From positions 1,488,001-1,552,000 of the forward strand of contig JADLZK010001918.1 in the NCBI GenBank assembly GCA_015847255.1: a stretch of DNA of 64,000 nt, written 5' to 3'. Below the pieces are notes generated by a model that saw only the letters and a program-made list of their open reading frames with translations, ran no database searches and was not told where the DNA came from. The stretch is from Hyparrhenia diplandra. Taxonomy: Eukaryota > Streptophyta > Magnoliopsida > Poales > Poaceae. The stretch's first letter is position 1; every line of letters starts with the position of its first letter. Position numbers and translations under genes: made by a program. This document shows positions 34,261 to 45,390 of the stretch, one piece after another.

Positions 34261-35316
34261 GAGAATTTTTACGGTGCTTGGGAGGAACCACCGGTTCCTC
34301 CCGTTGAATTGCTATTTGCTAGTTCCTCCACTAATTTTAGTCATTAAGGGTAGATTAGTACTTTTAATCTATAGCTTCTCAGACCGCATCGATCAGACGA
34401 AGTTTTGCCGCCGTGCGCCTCCTCCCGTCGTAGTTTCGCCCGGTCAGATTCCCGCCGCCGCCGCCGCCGACGTCAACTGCCGCCACGGACGTGCCTGCGC
34501 CCCCACGCCCGCCCCTCAACCTCCCCCTCGCTCTCCACCTCCCTCCCCAGCCCGGCAGATCATTCAGCTTCTCTGCTCCCTCGGCAGCCGCCCTGCACCT
34601 CGCGCCGGCGAAGCCGCGATTGACGACTGATGCAGATTTCTGTCGCTGTGACAGTACGTCACTCCCAGTTCCTGCTAGCGCTACTGACTGGGAAAGATGA
34701 AGCAAAACTCGAGCATGTACGTATATTATGCATTGCCAGTTCTCTGGAGCAAAGCTCATATTGCAAAAAGTAGAAGGAAACAAGATCACGGCTCTATACA
34801 CAGCAAAACCAAGAAGCGATGGGACAACCCCGCCCATTGCTCGAGCCTCGAGGACAGGTCGATCAGGTCACCAAATCTTGGCGTCCATGACATCTGCTCC
34901 AGTTTCGACGCCGGGTTCAGAGCCCGCGATCTGGTAGAGCACGAGCACGATCTCCATGGCGTAACGCCGCGCCGGGCCGGGCTGACCCGCGGGACGAACA
35001 TGTCGCGGCCCATGACGACGCGCGCCCTCGTCCACCTTCCGCCTGATCTCCGCCACCACCTTGGCCTTCTCCCCTCGGCCCTGGGCGCCGCCACCACGCG
35101 GCAGCACCGGGCGCGGGAACGACCCATCCACGCGGAGCAGCTCCTCATTAAATTAAAAAGACCATTGCACCCTTCAATAATTTTTATAACTCAGTTCCTG
35201 TGCCATGGTTCCTACCTATATCGTTAGTTCCTCCTATTTGGTTCCTCTACCTTTTTAACCATTGATCACCCCAAATGGAGGGCTCATATTAATTCCAAGT
35301 GCCGTAAAAAACTCTC
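34261..35316. mobile_element. Pack-MULE-like element with 9-bp target duplication
   Basis: Terminal inverted repeats GAGAATTTTTACGGTGCTTGG / GAGAGTTTTTTACGGCACTTGG (right end inverted) and a perfect 9-bp duplication ATAATCTTT (34252-34260 and 35317-35325) identify a Mutator-like element. A second inverted pair of words based on GGTTCCTCC / GAGGAACC occurs inside both ends. The GC-rich interior (34390-35150) has a long minus-strand frame with RRSGGRWTRARVVMGRDMFV; I could not identify the donor gene. No transposase is present, so the element is non-autonomous. Confidence 0.8.
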
Positions 35317-35325
35317 ATAATCTTT

Positions 35326-36680
35326 TGTACTATATAAACTAGCAAAAGAGCTATGATCTATTACTGAAAAGGATATGCACCATATATATAAATCGAAGTA
35401 GTACTATATATAATGTTTTGTACTGTTCCACAGACAACATAAATTCCAAGCATGTTAGAAACTTAATCTGGACAACAAATGTTCGTAGCTACCAACTGTC
35501 ACCCCATCCAACATATATATATAAAGCTCCACCGCGCCTTAGCTTGCCCTGCCTGCCATGGTAACACCATACCATATACAATTCCTGCTTACCTCTTTTC
35601 CTCAGCGTACTGACACAAATGAACAATTTTCATGGGATGGCTGATGGATGCTGAGCAAATTCGTCTACCTAATGACAAGGTCTAGGTATTACTGCAGGGA
35701 TGGGAAGCACTGGGAAAGAAAAAGAGGAGATTGTGAATCTGGACAGGCATTTCTGGCAGTCTTGTTGATCGGTCCCTCGGTCCAAGCCTCACGTCCACCC
35801 TTCCTTCACTGCTTGGGGAACTTTCACCTCACTGCCGACCACCGTCTCCAAGTACTGCTAATGACAAGTTCCCCCAGCCTGCCACTCACTGCTTGGGGCT
35901 CCTCACTGCTAACCAGAGGGATCGGTCCCTTGGTCCAAGCCTCACATCCGCCCTTCACTGCTAATGACGTGAGGTTTGGGTGGACGTGAGGCTTGAGGCT
36001 AAGGACTGCTTGGGGCTCGTCACTGCTAACTGACTGCTCAACTTCACAGCAGCCTGCCATTCTCGTGGTGAATGGAGTGAGAGAGACAAGTTGGTTCGTC
36101 TGCATTCCAGGTGATGTGATGGGGAGTTGACAAGAGGGAATGGAGTGAAAACAAGATGCCGGCCCACTTCAGATTTTCTATGTAGCTTTATTTGTCTGTA
36201 ACAGAATTGCAAGAGCTCTTGAAGTATTCAACCAACAATTATGGCATCTCCGTTATGCCATAAATATTTGTCATTGCAGTGTCAGGATCTGTAGATACTA
36301 GATAGGAGCAGATTCTGCAGAAATAACCATGGAGATTTTTGCTCTTGCTTATAATCTTGAAACAAGAACCTTTGTTTAACGAAATAAGAATGTTTACAAA
36401 ACTTTAAATAGTTTGTGACTTTACCTTATAGGATTTTTTTTAATTATATTCTGGGACCGAGGTGCTTTTAATCGAATGGTGTATTATATTTAGACAGTTT
36501 GGGCAATCAGCTAAAGTTTGGCTTGTATGGAGGCTCAAATGGCAAGCATGGGGTGCACAGAGTGTCCACATCATGTACAAATGAGCTCAAGATGCTTAAG
36601 CAAAAAAAAAAAAAAAAAAGACGCTTAAGTAGGTAGCAGTTTAGACAATTCGAGGTAGGAAGTGCATGCTGCACACGAGA
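35326..36680. other. Non-coding stretch with internal direct and inverted repeats
   Basis: A 40-bp word set at 35381-35420 (AAATCGAAGTAGTACTATAT) repeats the left flank of the Pack-MULE (34231-34250). At 35768 and 35920 GATCGGTCCCTCGGTCCAAG / GATCGGTCCCTTGGTCCAAG are direct repeats 152 bp apart, with an inverted partial copy (GTGGACGTGAGGCTTGAGG, about 35979). A MITE remnant lies at 36390-36460 and a poly-A run at 36600-36620. I see no gene. Confidence 0.45.
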
Positions 36681-37022
36681 GCTCTGGCTGTGGCTAAGAA
36701 GCAACACTACTGATGGTCATGGTCATGGCAAACTGACAGATGCCTCTATGATAGTAGTACCTATGTATGGCGACACTACACTGAAAGGAGAGCGTATAAT
36801 AGGATCCATCTAAAATGTCACATGGAGGGTAGTGTACTAGTGTTGAGATCCTCTGTTTTCTGTCCCACGTGTTCTCTGACTCTGACTCCAATTTGAATAA
36901 AATTCTACTTGATATTGGCTCAATTCTTCTATTATAAAAGCAACAGTTGCCACCTTTGTAGAAAACATTGTATATGGAACCAGCCATATAAGGTAGCTGC
37001 CATCTCCATTCATGCCTTATTG

Positions 37023-37470
37023 GTATATATAGGCAGCAGAGTGGAAACCAGGCTTACCATATGGAGCCCATCATCTTATAGGACTATAGAATTGGGGGCG
37101 TGAGGGTGAAGGACGATACATGCCATACACGTGCATACATATAGTTCCAGTACATGTATCTTGTGTGCAATAGGAATGAGAAGCTCCAGGAAAGAAAAAA
37201 TAGACTGGGTGAACTATGTTATCCTCAAAGGGTAGAATATCATCACAGGGCGAAGGTGTGCCGGTGTCTGGAACATCCCAAAAGGGATAGCTATCAAGAT
37301 CTGTCCAGCTCGCACAACTAGGGCCCTTGATGTATTTTGCGGCCATGTATTTTATTGGTGCTAGAACAAGAACTGGATAAGAGGCAGAAGTACAGGCTAG
37401 AGCAGATATTTCCTCTTCCTCCAAATTCTACTAGTGCTGCGTTGAACTAAAACCAAATTATTGATGAGTG
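37023..37470 (+). ncRNA. PHAS-8: putative 21-nt phasiRNA precursor
   Basis: Promoter words GTAGCTGCCATCTCCATTC and TATA box TATATATAG (37023-37031), leader GTGGAAACCAGGCTTACCAT, target site 148 bp after the TATA box. The C and D modules seen in PHAS-9 and -10 are missing. The unit passes soon into the block CTCCAAATTCTACTAGTGCTG, shared with 40848, and is then interrupted by the insertion at about 37485. Confidence 0.6.
37171..37192 (+). promoter_or_regulatory. Putative miR2118 target site, PHAS-8
   Basis: The block reads TAGGAATGAGAAGCTCCAGG then AA, followed by AGAAAA. Its 3' half (CAGGAA) is closer to the canonical site than other copies, but positions 15-16 are changed. Predicted slicing is between 37182 and 37183. 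Confidence 0.55.
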
Positions 37471-37484
37471 GTACTTGATGGAAC

Positions 37485-37890
37485 CGTGGATCCGGTGAGG
37501 AGCCCGGCGACGTCGCGGCCCCGGCGAGTGGTGACCACGGCGACTAAAATCCTAATGGTGGTGAGGTTGCGACAGAGAGTGAGCGAGAGAATGGTTTCAC
37601 TGCAAATGAGTGCAGCTTTACTATGCATTGTCCTGGTCCTTATCATGGCCTCCGATCGCCCCGCCACACCGAGTAGCTGCAAGGTGCGCCATTCTGTGCC
37701 GTCGCCCGTGCGACATGCACAGCGTACACGATTTGGCGGCGGCTGGCCTTAGAATGCGGTCAAGGCATGCAGTGGGCAGTCTCCACGTCACCTTTGATTC
37801 TACGCAGTTGCATAAACATGATTAAGTCTAAACACAACTCTTAATTCACCTATTACAGGTTCGACATGACACGACTACAAAAAGACTGAA
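37485..37890 (+). pseudogene. Inserted gene fragment: exon 1 of a small secreted peptide?
   Basis: Compared with the sister unit at 40885-40905, where GTGGTACTGTGCCACACTATG is continuous, this stretch is an insertion of about 400 bp with higher GC. It holds a start codon at 37591 and a hydrophobic, signal-peptide-like leader (MVSLQMSAALLCIVLVLIMA) followed by SDRPATPSSCK. A GT donor lies right after the first cysteine codon (exon end 37683). An exon that ends just after a signal peptide is common in two-exon plant cysteine-rich peptide genes, but no second exon is visible, so this is at most a captured fragment. The vehicle was not identified. Confidence 0.35.
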
Positions 37891-39492
37891 CTCAACAATA
37901 CTGTGCCACTATGATTTTTGTTTCCAGCACTGCCACACTATGATAGTAGTACTGGTTCGGGAGAAAACATATCATAGGATCTAGTTAAACTTTCCCGTGC
38001 CAAGGATTGGGTGGCTTATACTGATTGGAGAGTAGTGTACTAATGTACATGCGCAGCCAGCCTCTTACCCCAAGTCGAGGTAGGAAGTGGAAGGAGCATC
38101 TCAGAAGCTCTAACTGTGGCCTCTGGCCTGCAGTTTCCGTGCACATGAGAAGTAGAAATCTGAGCATTTGGCGATGGCGCAAACAGAGCCTCTTGCTCAG
38201 ATTGGACGCCGTGTCCTAGTCATTCACAGGGCACTTCCTATCCTTTAGGGCACTTTTACTCAGCAACCTCAGATCGACTAGGCTGTGGACTGCTGTACAG
38301 CTCACCTCAACTAGGCACCCCGGCATGCCTCAACCAACCAACGGTCCCTTGAGGTCTGTCCGCTGTGGTTCCATATACAGTGTTAATTTGAACCAATTAT
38401 TTATATCCAGTGCTACCAAAATTTTCAACACAACACAATATTTCTGCTTATTAGTTATTTGTACATTAATTTGTGACATAATTGGGTACTTTTGAAACAT
38501 AGAGAGAGAGAGGCGTAATCTATGGAATCTAAATGTATTTCATAGTAGCATATGTTGAAAACTTAAATGTAGATCTAAGAATATAATTTAGCTTATTTTT
38601 AGTAATGACAGCAGAAATGTATTTCAGGTGTAACTTTAAAAGGTTAAATGGATAATATACATATTTGCAAAGTGTCTAGGTAATTGTGGTATAAATTTGG
38701 CGCCTGTTTTAAGAAACCAGAATAGATCCGATAATTAACTATGGTTATCAATGATGCTTAGACTCTAGGAAACTGATGAGAAATTTTTTTTTACTTTCAA
38801 TGAGAATTTATACGATTGCCCCTGTCCAAGAGAAATCTCAACTCTTGGAGAAGATGCAATGAACTCTATTTGGGCACTTGCTATCCTTTGGGCCACTTCC
38901 ATGTTCCTCGTAGGCCTCGGATTGGCCATGCTGCGCGCTGCTCACAAACTCACCTCAACTTGGCAGCCTAGCACAGCTCAACAAACTCGCTCTTCCTTGG
39001 CTGCCATTGTCCGCTGATTACGAGACGTGGAGCCAGAACAAGCACTAAACAGGAGGTAGAAGTATTGTCCCAGGCTAACACTAACTTTTCCGATTCCTCC
39101 GAATCCTAGTGTGCATTAACCGAAACCAAATGGATGAAAAGAACTATGCCATGTTTTTTGTTCCTAATACTCTGCCCTCTTTGCATGATACATATGAAAC
39201 TCAAGGCACTGGCGAAGCAGATACTAGGAATATAGATAGTATCCATCTGAATTGTCACATGGCAAGCATTCAGTGGTTAATATGATTCATTGGAGGGTAG
39301 TGTACTAATGTTGAGGTCCTCTGATTTCTGTCCTATGTGCTCTCTGACTCTGACTCCAATTTGAATAAAATTCAACTAGTAATTTGCTCCATTCTTCTAT
39401 TATAAAAGCAACGCTTGCCACCTCTGTATAAAACATTGTATATGGAGCCGGCCATATGACACTAGCTGCCACCTCCATTCGTGCCTTATCGG

Positions 39493-40150
39493 TATATATA
39501 AGCAGTGGAAACCAAACTTACCTCCATATGGAGCCCAACCGTCTTATAGGAACATATAGAATTGGGTGAGTGATGAAGAAGGATGATACATGTCATACAC
39601 GTGCATATATGGATCCAGTACATGCATCTTGTGTGCAATAGGAATGAGAAACACCTGGAAAGAGAAAATAGACTTGGTGAGGTATGTTATCCTCAAACGG
39701 TAGAATATCATCACAGATTGTACTAGTACATCCCAAAAATGTGCACTAACAAATGCATATATTGGGATAGCCATCAAGAGCTGTTCAGCTCGCGGAATTA
39801 CGGAAGATGGGACAATTACCTTTTTGCATGCATTTTTACTAGTGGATGCCTGCAATGTTGGTTCCTGTAACTTTGGCGTCCATGCAACAGAGTCGTCAAG
39901 GATATATGTGGGAGTGTAGTCTGAGGTGCTGATAGAGGAAGGACCCTTCAGGGTCTGCATATGCCGACACGAGGTCCGTTCTTCAGCCCTGGCTTGACCG
40001 CCATAATGCAGACAGGTTATTCCATTAAAAAACAGCAAGATAATGGAGGCTTGCGTTGTTCACTGTCTTATAAGCTGACACCAACAAGACGTGATGGTTC
40101 ATTCACCATCTAGCAAGAGGACTAGACCAACTATTTGCTGCAAAGGGCAC
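39493..40150 (+). ncRNA. PHAS-9: putative 21-nt phasiRNA precursor
   Basis: The best preserved unit with PHAS-10. Proximal promoter ACTAGCTGCCACCTCCATTC (39462), TATA box TATATATAAG (39493), leader GTGGAAACCAAACTTACCTC, target site 146 bp after the TATA box. The C module is at 39855-39965 and the D module at 40030-40130. No frame longer than chance is shared with PHAS-10. An AT-rich word GAATAAAATTC about 130 bp upstream of the TATA box is shared by the array. Confidence 0.65.
39639..39660 (+). promoter_or_regulatory. Putative miR2118 target site, PHAS-9
   Basis: The block reads TAGGAATGAGAAACACCTGG then AA, followed by AGAGAAAA. Predicted slicing is between 39650 and 39651; 21-nt registers would be counted from 39651. 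Confidence 0.6.
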
Positions 40151-40154
40151 CAGG

Positions 40155-40372
40155 TTTTTTTTTTTTGAGATTACACAGTACAACGCAGAGGCTCACAACA
40201 TGCACATACAGTCAACCCTATAAACACAAGTACATAAACCCTACTCTTATAAGCACCTTTGAAGAACTAAGCTGGGAAATCTTGAAGTTCACGAAGTCAC
40301 CACGCGCCTCGCTATCGACAGGGACGTCGCCTACCACTTAATGTGTAGCGCTAGAAAATCCAGGATAAATCA
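40155..40372 (-). mobile_element. Retroposon with poly-A tail, copy 1
   Basis: A T-run followed by GAGATTACACAGTACAACG, CACAAGTACATAAACCCTAC, ATCTTGAAGTTCACGAAGTC and AATCCAGGATAAATC. This is a familiar grass LINE/SINE 3' sequence in minus orientation. PHAS units without it (6940, 33155, 47165) read straight from the CAAAGG(C/G)AT region to AACATTGAGAC, so it is an insertion. The same insertion occurs in PHAS-10. Confidence 0.65.
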
Positions 40373-41684
40373 ACATTGAGATAGAACAAGCAGCCGGGTA
40401 GCACTAACATACCAGCAAGTAGAAGTCCCACGTAGCAGTAGAATACTCGAATATTTTGATAATTCAAATAAGATGTAACTGGATTGTGTTCATGTCTCTC
40501 CCATTGTCCCATCACCGAATTTCTTCTTGTAAGGGAAATGAGCACTCTGAATTCTATGTCTAAGATAAGACTGCAGTAACTTTTTTAAGTGCAAGAAAAT
40601 AAGCTATGAAGAAAAAGTGGGGCACAAGGCAATGTGTCTGTGAATGGTTGTGTGTGAGGGAAGGGGGCCGTTACTATGTAATATTTCACAATGTTTGTCC
40701 ATATGTGCTGCAAAGAAGAAACAATTAGATTTTTGGACATGTCGTCTCCTACCTTGCTGTAAATTCAAAGATAGGATGAGTTGGGGGCTCAGATTATAGT
40801 GGATAGGAGGCAGAAGTACTTGCTACAGCAGATATTCCTCTACCTCCAAATTCTACTAGTGCTGCGTTGAACTGAAACCAAATTATTGATGAGTGGTACT
40901 GTGCCACACTATGATAGTAGTACCTATATATGATGACACTACTCATGGTCATGGTACTGGGTGGCTTATATTGATTTCCCCTCTGTAGAAAACATATCAT
41001 AGGATCCAGTTAAACTGTCACGTGCCAAGGATTGGGTGGCTTATATTGATTCGACGGTAGTGTACTAATGTACACGCGCAGCCAGCCTCTTACCCGAAAT
41101 CGAGGTAGGAAGTGGAAGCAGTATCTGAGAAGCTCTAACTGTGACCTCTGGCCTGAAGACTCCGTGCACATGAGAAGTAAAAATCTGAGCATTTGGCGAA
41201 GGCGCAAACAGAGCCTTTTGCTCAGAGTGGACGCCGAGTCCCCAGTCATTTACATGGCACTTCCTATCCTTTGGGGCACTTTTACTCAACAACCTCAACG
41301 AGGCAGCCCGGCATGCCTCAACCAACCAACGGTCCCTTGAGGTCCTCTGTTAATTTCTGTCCGCTGTGGTTCCATATACAGTGTTAATTTGAACCATTAT
41401 TTATATCCAGTGCTACCAAAATTTTCAACACAACACAATATTTCTGCTTATTAGTTATTTGTACATGAATTTGTGACATAATTGGGTACTTTTGAAACAT
41501 AGAGAGAGAGAGGATAATCTATGGCATCTAAATGTTTTTCATGGTAGCACATGTTGACAATTTAAATGTAGATCTAAGAATATAATTTAGCTTATTTTTA
41601 TGAATTACAGGAGAAATGTAATTCAGGTGTAACTTCAAGAGATTAAATAGATTATATACATATTCGCAAATTGTCTAGGTAATT

Positions 41685-41858
41685 AAAAAGGGCGTACCCA
41701 AAGTGCCATACACTCTCGCACTACGCGGGGTCTCGGGAAGGGTATTTTAGCGCCAAACCTTACCCGCACCATGTGCAATATGCGGAGGCTGGGGCTTGAA
41801 CCCGGGACCTTCCGGTTATCGGCGGTAGAGCACTACCACTTGCACCAGGCCCGCCCTT
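41685..41858 (-). mobile_element. Au-type SINE (174 bp)
   Basis: On the minus strand it begins GAAGGGCGGGCCTGGTGC, with an A-box-like GGTGCAAGTGG and a B-box-like GGTTCAAGCCC, typical of the tRNA-derived Au SINE of grasses. It is flanked by an 18-bp duplication CAAA(T/G)TGTCTAGGTAATT with one mismatch (41667-41684 and 41859-41876). Empty sites are seen at about 38668 and 45793 (AAAGTGTCTAGGTAATTGTGG). Confidence 0.85.
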
Positions 41859-42824
41859 CAAAGTGTCTAGGTAATTGTGGTACAAATTTGGCGCCTGTTT
41901 TAAGAAACCAGAATAGATCCAATAATTAACTATGGTTATCAATGATAATTTATACGATTGCCTCTGTCCACGAGAAATCTCAACTCTTGGAGAAGTTGCA
42001 ACCAACTCTCTTCAAGTCTTCATCCGACTCGACACCACATTCATGGTAGTACAAAGGGCACTTGCTATCCTTTGGGCCACTTCCATGTTCCTCGTTGGCC
42101 TCGGATTGGCCAGACGACGCGTGGCTCACGAACTCACCTCAACTTGGCAGCCCAGCACAGCTCAACCAACTCGCTCTGCCTTGGCCACCATTGTCCGCAG
42201 ATTACGAGAAGTAGGGCCAGAACACGCACTAAACAGGATGTAGAACTACTGTCCCAGGCTAACACTAACCTTTCCGATACTTCCAAATCCTAGTGTGCAT
42301 TGTACCGAAACCAAACAGATAAAAAGAACTGTGCCATGGTTTTTGTCCCTAATACTCTAGCCTCTTTGCTTGATACATATGAAATGCACGGCACTGGTGA
42401 AAAAGATACTAGGAATATATATAGAATCCATCTAAATTGTCACATGGCAAACATTCAGTGGTTTATATGATTCATTGTAGGGTACTGTACTAGTGTTGAG
42501 GTCCTTTCTGTCCCATGTGCTCTCTGACTCTGACTCCAGTTTGAATAAAATTCAACTTGATATTTGCTCCATTCTTCTATTATAAAAGCAACGCTTGCTA
42601 CTTCTGTAGAAAAAATTGTATATGGAACCAGCCATATAACACTAGCTGCCACCTCCATTCGTGACTTATCCGTATATCTAAGCAGCAGAGTGGAAACCAA
42701 ACTTACCTCCATATGGAGCCCCTCGTCTTATAGGAACATATGTTCTAGAATTGGGTGAGGGAGAAGGATGATACATGTCACACACGTGCATACATTGATC
42801 CAGTACATGCATCTTGTGTGCAAT

Positions 42825-42846
42825 ATGGAATGAGAAACACCTGGAA
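42825..42846 (+). promoter_or_regulatory. Putative miR2118 target site, PHAS-10
   Basis: The block reads ATGGAATGAGAAACACCTGG then AA. The 5' end is changed by an inserted T (AATATGGAATG for AATAGGAATG), which affects pairing only at the 3' end of the miRNA. Predicted slicing is between 42836 and 42837. Confidence 0.5.
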
Positions 42847-42964
42847 AGAGAAAATAGACTTGGTGACGTATGTTATCCTCAAAGGGTAGAGTATTATCAC
42901 AGAACAGGTTTCAGAGACATCCCAAAATGGGCACTAACAAATGCATATACCGGGATAGCTATTA

Positions 42965-43064
42965 TAGGTTCGTGCACGGCAACGGTGTTGCCGGGTCGGT
43001 TCTTTGTACTAACTCTTTCGCTTAATGAAATACGCGCCCGGGCGTGCTCTTAAAAAAAAAAAAA
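42965..43064 (+). mobile_element. LINE 3' tail insertion
   Basis: A 100-bp piece ending CGCTTAATGAAATACGCGCC, GGGCGTGCTCTT and 13 A matches the usual 3' end of a grass LINE; compare TTCTTAATGAAATATAAG near 48697. It is absent at the matching place of PHAS-9 (GGGATAGCCATCAAGAGCTG, about 39768). A clear target duplication is not visible; a few bases of the target seem lost. Confidence 0.7.
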
Positions 43065-43431
43065 GAGCTGTTGAGCTCGCGAACTACGGAAGATGGGACA
43101 ATTACCTTTTGCATGCATTTTTACTAGTGGCTGCCTGCAATGTTGGTTCCTGTAACTCTGGCGTCCATGCAACAGAGTCATCAAGGATCTATGTGGGAGT
43201 GTAGTCTGAGATGCTGAGAGAGGAAGCACTCCTCAGGGTCTGCATGCCGGCATCGAGGTTCTTCAGCCCTGGCATGGCCGCCATAGCACAGGCAGGTTTT
43301 TCCATTAAAAATCAGCAAGACAATGGAGGCTTGCGTTGTTCACTGCCTTATAAGCTGACACCAACAAGGCATGATGGTTATTCACCATCAAGCAAGAGGA
43401 CTAGACCAACTATTTGCTCTAAAGGGCACCA

Positions 43432-43655
43432 TTTTTTTTTTTTTAGATTACACAGTACAACGCAGACGCCACAACACGCACGCATTACACTCACCTATAA
43501 ACACACGCACGAAAAACCCTACCCCTATGAGCACCTTCGAAGGACCAAGCCGGCAAATCTTGAAGTTCACGAAGTCACCACGCGTCTCGCTGTCGACAGG
43601 GACGTTGCTTACCACTTAATGTGTGTAGCTGGAAAATCCAGGATAAATCAACATT
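43432..43655 (-). mobile_element. Retroposon with poly-A tail, copy 2
   Basis: Same sequence and same position in the unit as 40155-40372 (ATTACACAGTACAACGCAGA, ATCTTGAAGTTCACGAAGTC, CAGGATAAATCAACATTGAG). It was therefore duplicated together with the PHAS unit rather than inserted twice. Confidence 0.65.
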
Positions 43656-44228
43656 GAGACAAAACAAGTAGCCGTGTAGCACTAACATACTAGCAAGTAG
43701 AAGTCCCACGTAGCAGTAGAATACTGGAATATTTTGTTAATTCAAATAAGATGTTATTGGATTGCGTTCATCTTTTCTCCCATTGTCCCATCATCTGAAT
43801 TTCATCTTGTAAGGAAAGTGAGCACTCTGAATTCTATGTCTAAGATAAGACTGCAGTAACTTTTTTAAGTGCAAGAAAACAAGCTATGGAAAAAAAGCAG
43901 GGCACAAGGCAATGTGTCTGTGAATCGTTGTGTGTGAGGGAAGGGGGGGCGTTATTATATAATCTTTTCACAGTGTTTGTCCATATGTGCTTTGAAAGAA
44001 TACTTTGCTGTAAATTACAGTGGGTTGGTTCTACCATAAAAGTCTCGTCAATTATACTTTGCCTGATTGGTTTGAGGAAAACCAAACAAAAAGGTGCATA
44101 CGAAGTTATTCTATGCTTACATATGTCTTCTGTTATAAAAGCAAATGCTCTGGCCAAGCTAGCTGTGACATGGTTTGTCTTCTATTATAATAAAAAAACG
44201 CTTTTAGAGCATAATCAATGAGAGCGCA

Positions 44229-44628
44229 GCATAGCTCAGTTGGTGAGCTCTCCCGGTTGGGAAGCCACCGGTCATGGGTTCGAGTCCTCTCGACGCATGA
44301 TTTCGCAAAAAAAAAATCCCCTCGCCGGTCCCCCGTGTGCCAAAGCATGGTGTGAAGTCTGACCCTTCTCACGGGTCCGTGGGCTCCCATGTCGGGGGGC
44401 TGGGTTCGAGTCCTCTCGGACGCATGATTTCGCACAAAAAAAAATCCCCTCGTCGGTCCCCGTGTGCCAAAGCATGGTGTGAAGTCTGACCCTTCTCACG
44501 GGTCTATGGGCTCCCATGTCAGGGCGGGGGCTGGGGTTCGGGGGTTTTCCAGGATCTGGTGGGAAGATCTTCTTCTTAAAGAAATACGGGTGGGGACATC
44601 GCTCCCCGCCAGGTCCTTTTTTTTTTTT
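44229..44628 (+). mobile_element. tRNA-derived SINE with internal tandem duplication
   Basis: It starts with a tRNA-like head carrying a perfect A box TAGCTCAGTTGG (44232-44243) and B box GGTTCGAGTCC (44277-44287), the internal Pol III promoter. It ends in a T-run (44617-44629), as rice p-SINE families do. It is flanked by a perfect 10-bp duplication TGAGAGCGCA (44219-44228 and 44629-44638). The body contains two nearly identical units of 126 bp starting at 44276 and 44402 (GGTTCGAGTCCTCTCG...). The second unit repeats the B box but not the A box. The intact promoter boxes and perfect target duplication indicate a young insertion. Confidence 0.85.
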
Positions 44629-44638
44629 TGAGAGCGCA

Positions 44639-45390
44639 AAATCTCAGTTTACTTATTATTATACCTATATAAAGCAAACCTACCCACCCCTCAAATGAGG
44701 TGTGATCTGAAATCGCACTTGCTTCTTGGTTCAACAGACACAACAGAATGTCCAAAAATAACGAGGAGATGTTGATGAGCACAACAATATAGCTAGCATG
44801 GCAATGGGAATTCAGTATCGACCTGGGCATCAATGGATTCTAATTCGTGGGAATGGGATGCATCAAGACCTTTAGATACAACATAGCTAAGGGACATAGA
44901 GTGAGAATACATCCTTATTGCTCTAAATGTGTCAAAAAAACCTATATTAGCAATAGAGGGTTCAGCGTCTGGCTCTTGTAACCGGGCCTCTCTCTAAATG
45001 GGACAAGCCTGTTATACTAAACCAAGAGGAGAGACAGGCAGCTCAACCAAATAGTGACACACTCGCAGGTTGTTCTGGGGCTTTGAACCATGCCCCGGGC
45101 TGCCGGTGTTACAGTTTCGGTGACAGCCATAAGAAGTCTCCGAGGGTACGTAGAGACTTCAATTGAACCTCATTATCAAATCTTTGCCTCTGCTGAGTTG
45201 TCTAATCTTCTGTGAGCATCTCTTTGGTAGATCCCAGCAATTGCATTATTGTTCAGTATCACAACGATTTGTATCAAAGTTGTATTGTTGTTTGGAGGAT
45301 CTTAGGACACTACATGCGATGATTTTAGTTCCTCTGCATGATACAGTGACACTCACGACAGTGAAACAGAGCTTACCATATATATAAGAT
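44639..45390. other. Non-coding stretch after the SINE
   Basis: No gene recognised. Part of it (about 44890) resembles 15030 (GTGAGAATACATC), hinting at a shared minor repeat. From about 45450 the B module of the array resumes. Confidence 0.4.

Larger units (their letters stand above)
42673..43430 (+). ncRNA. PHAS-10: putative 21-nt phasiRNA precursor
   Basis: Promoter ACTAGCTGCCACCTCCATTC, TATA-like TATATCTAAG (42673), leader GTGGAAACCAAACTTACCTC, target site 152 bp downstream. The C module (43138-43250) and D module (43310-43400) follow. A 100-bp LINE tail is inserted at 42965-43064, between the target site and the C module, so the phased register would cross it. Confidence 0.6.

Noticed and set aside
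44229..44300. Possible genuine tRNA gene
   Set aside because: A and B boxes are perfect, but the cloverleaf arms do not close and the sequence continues into a SINE body with target duplications. It is a tRNA-derived SINE head.
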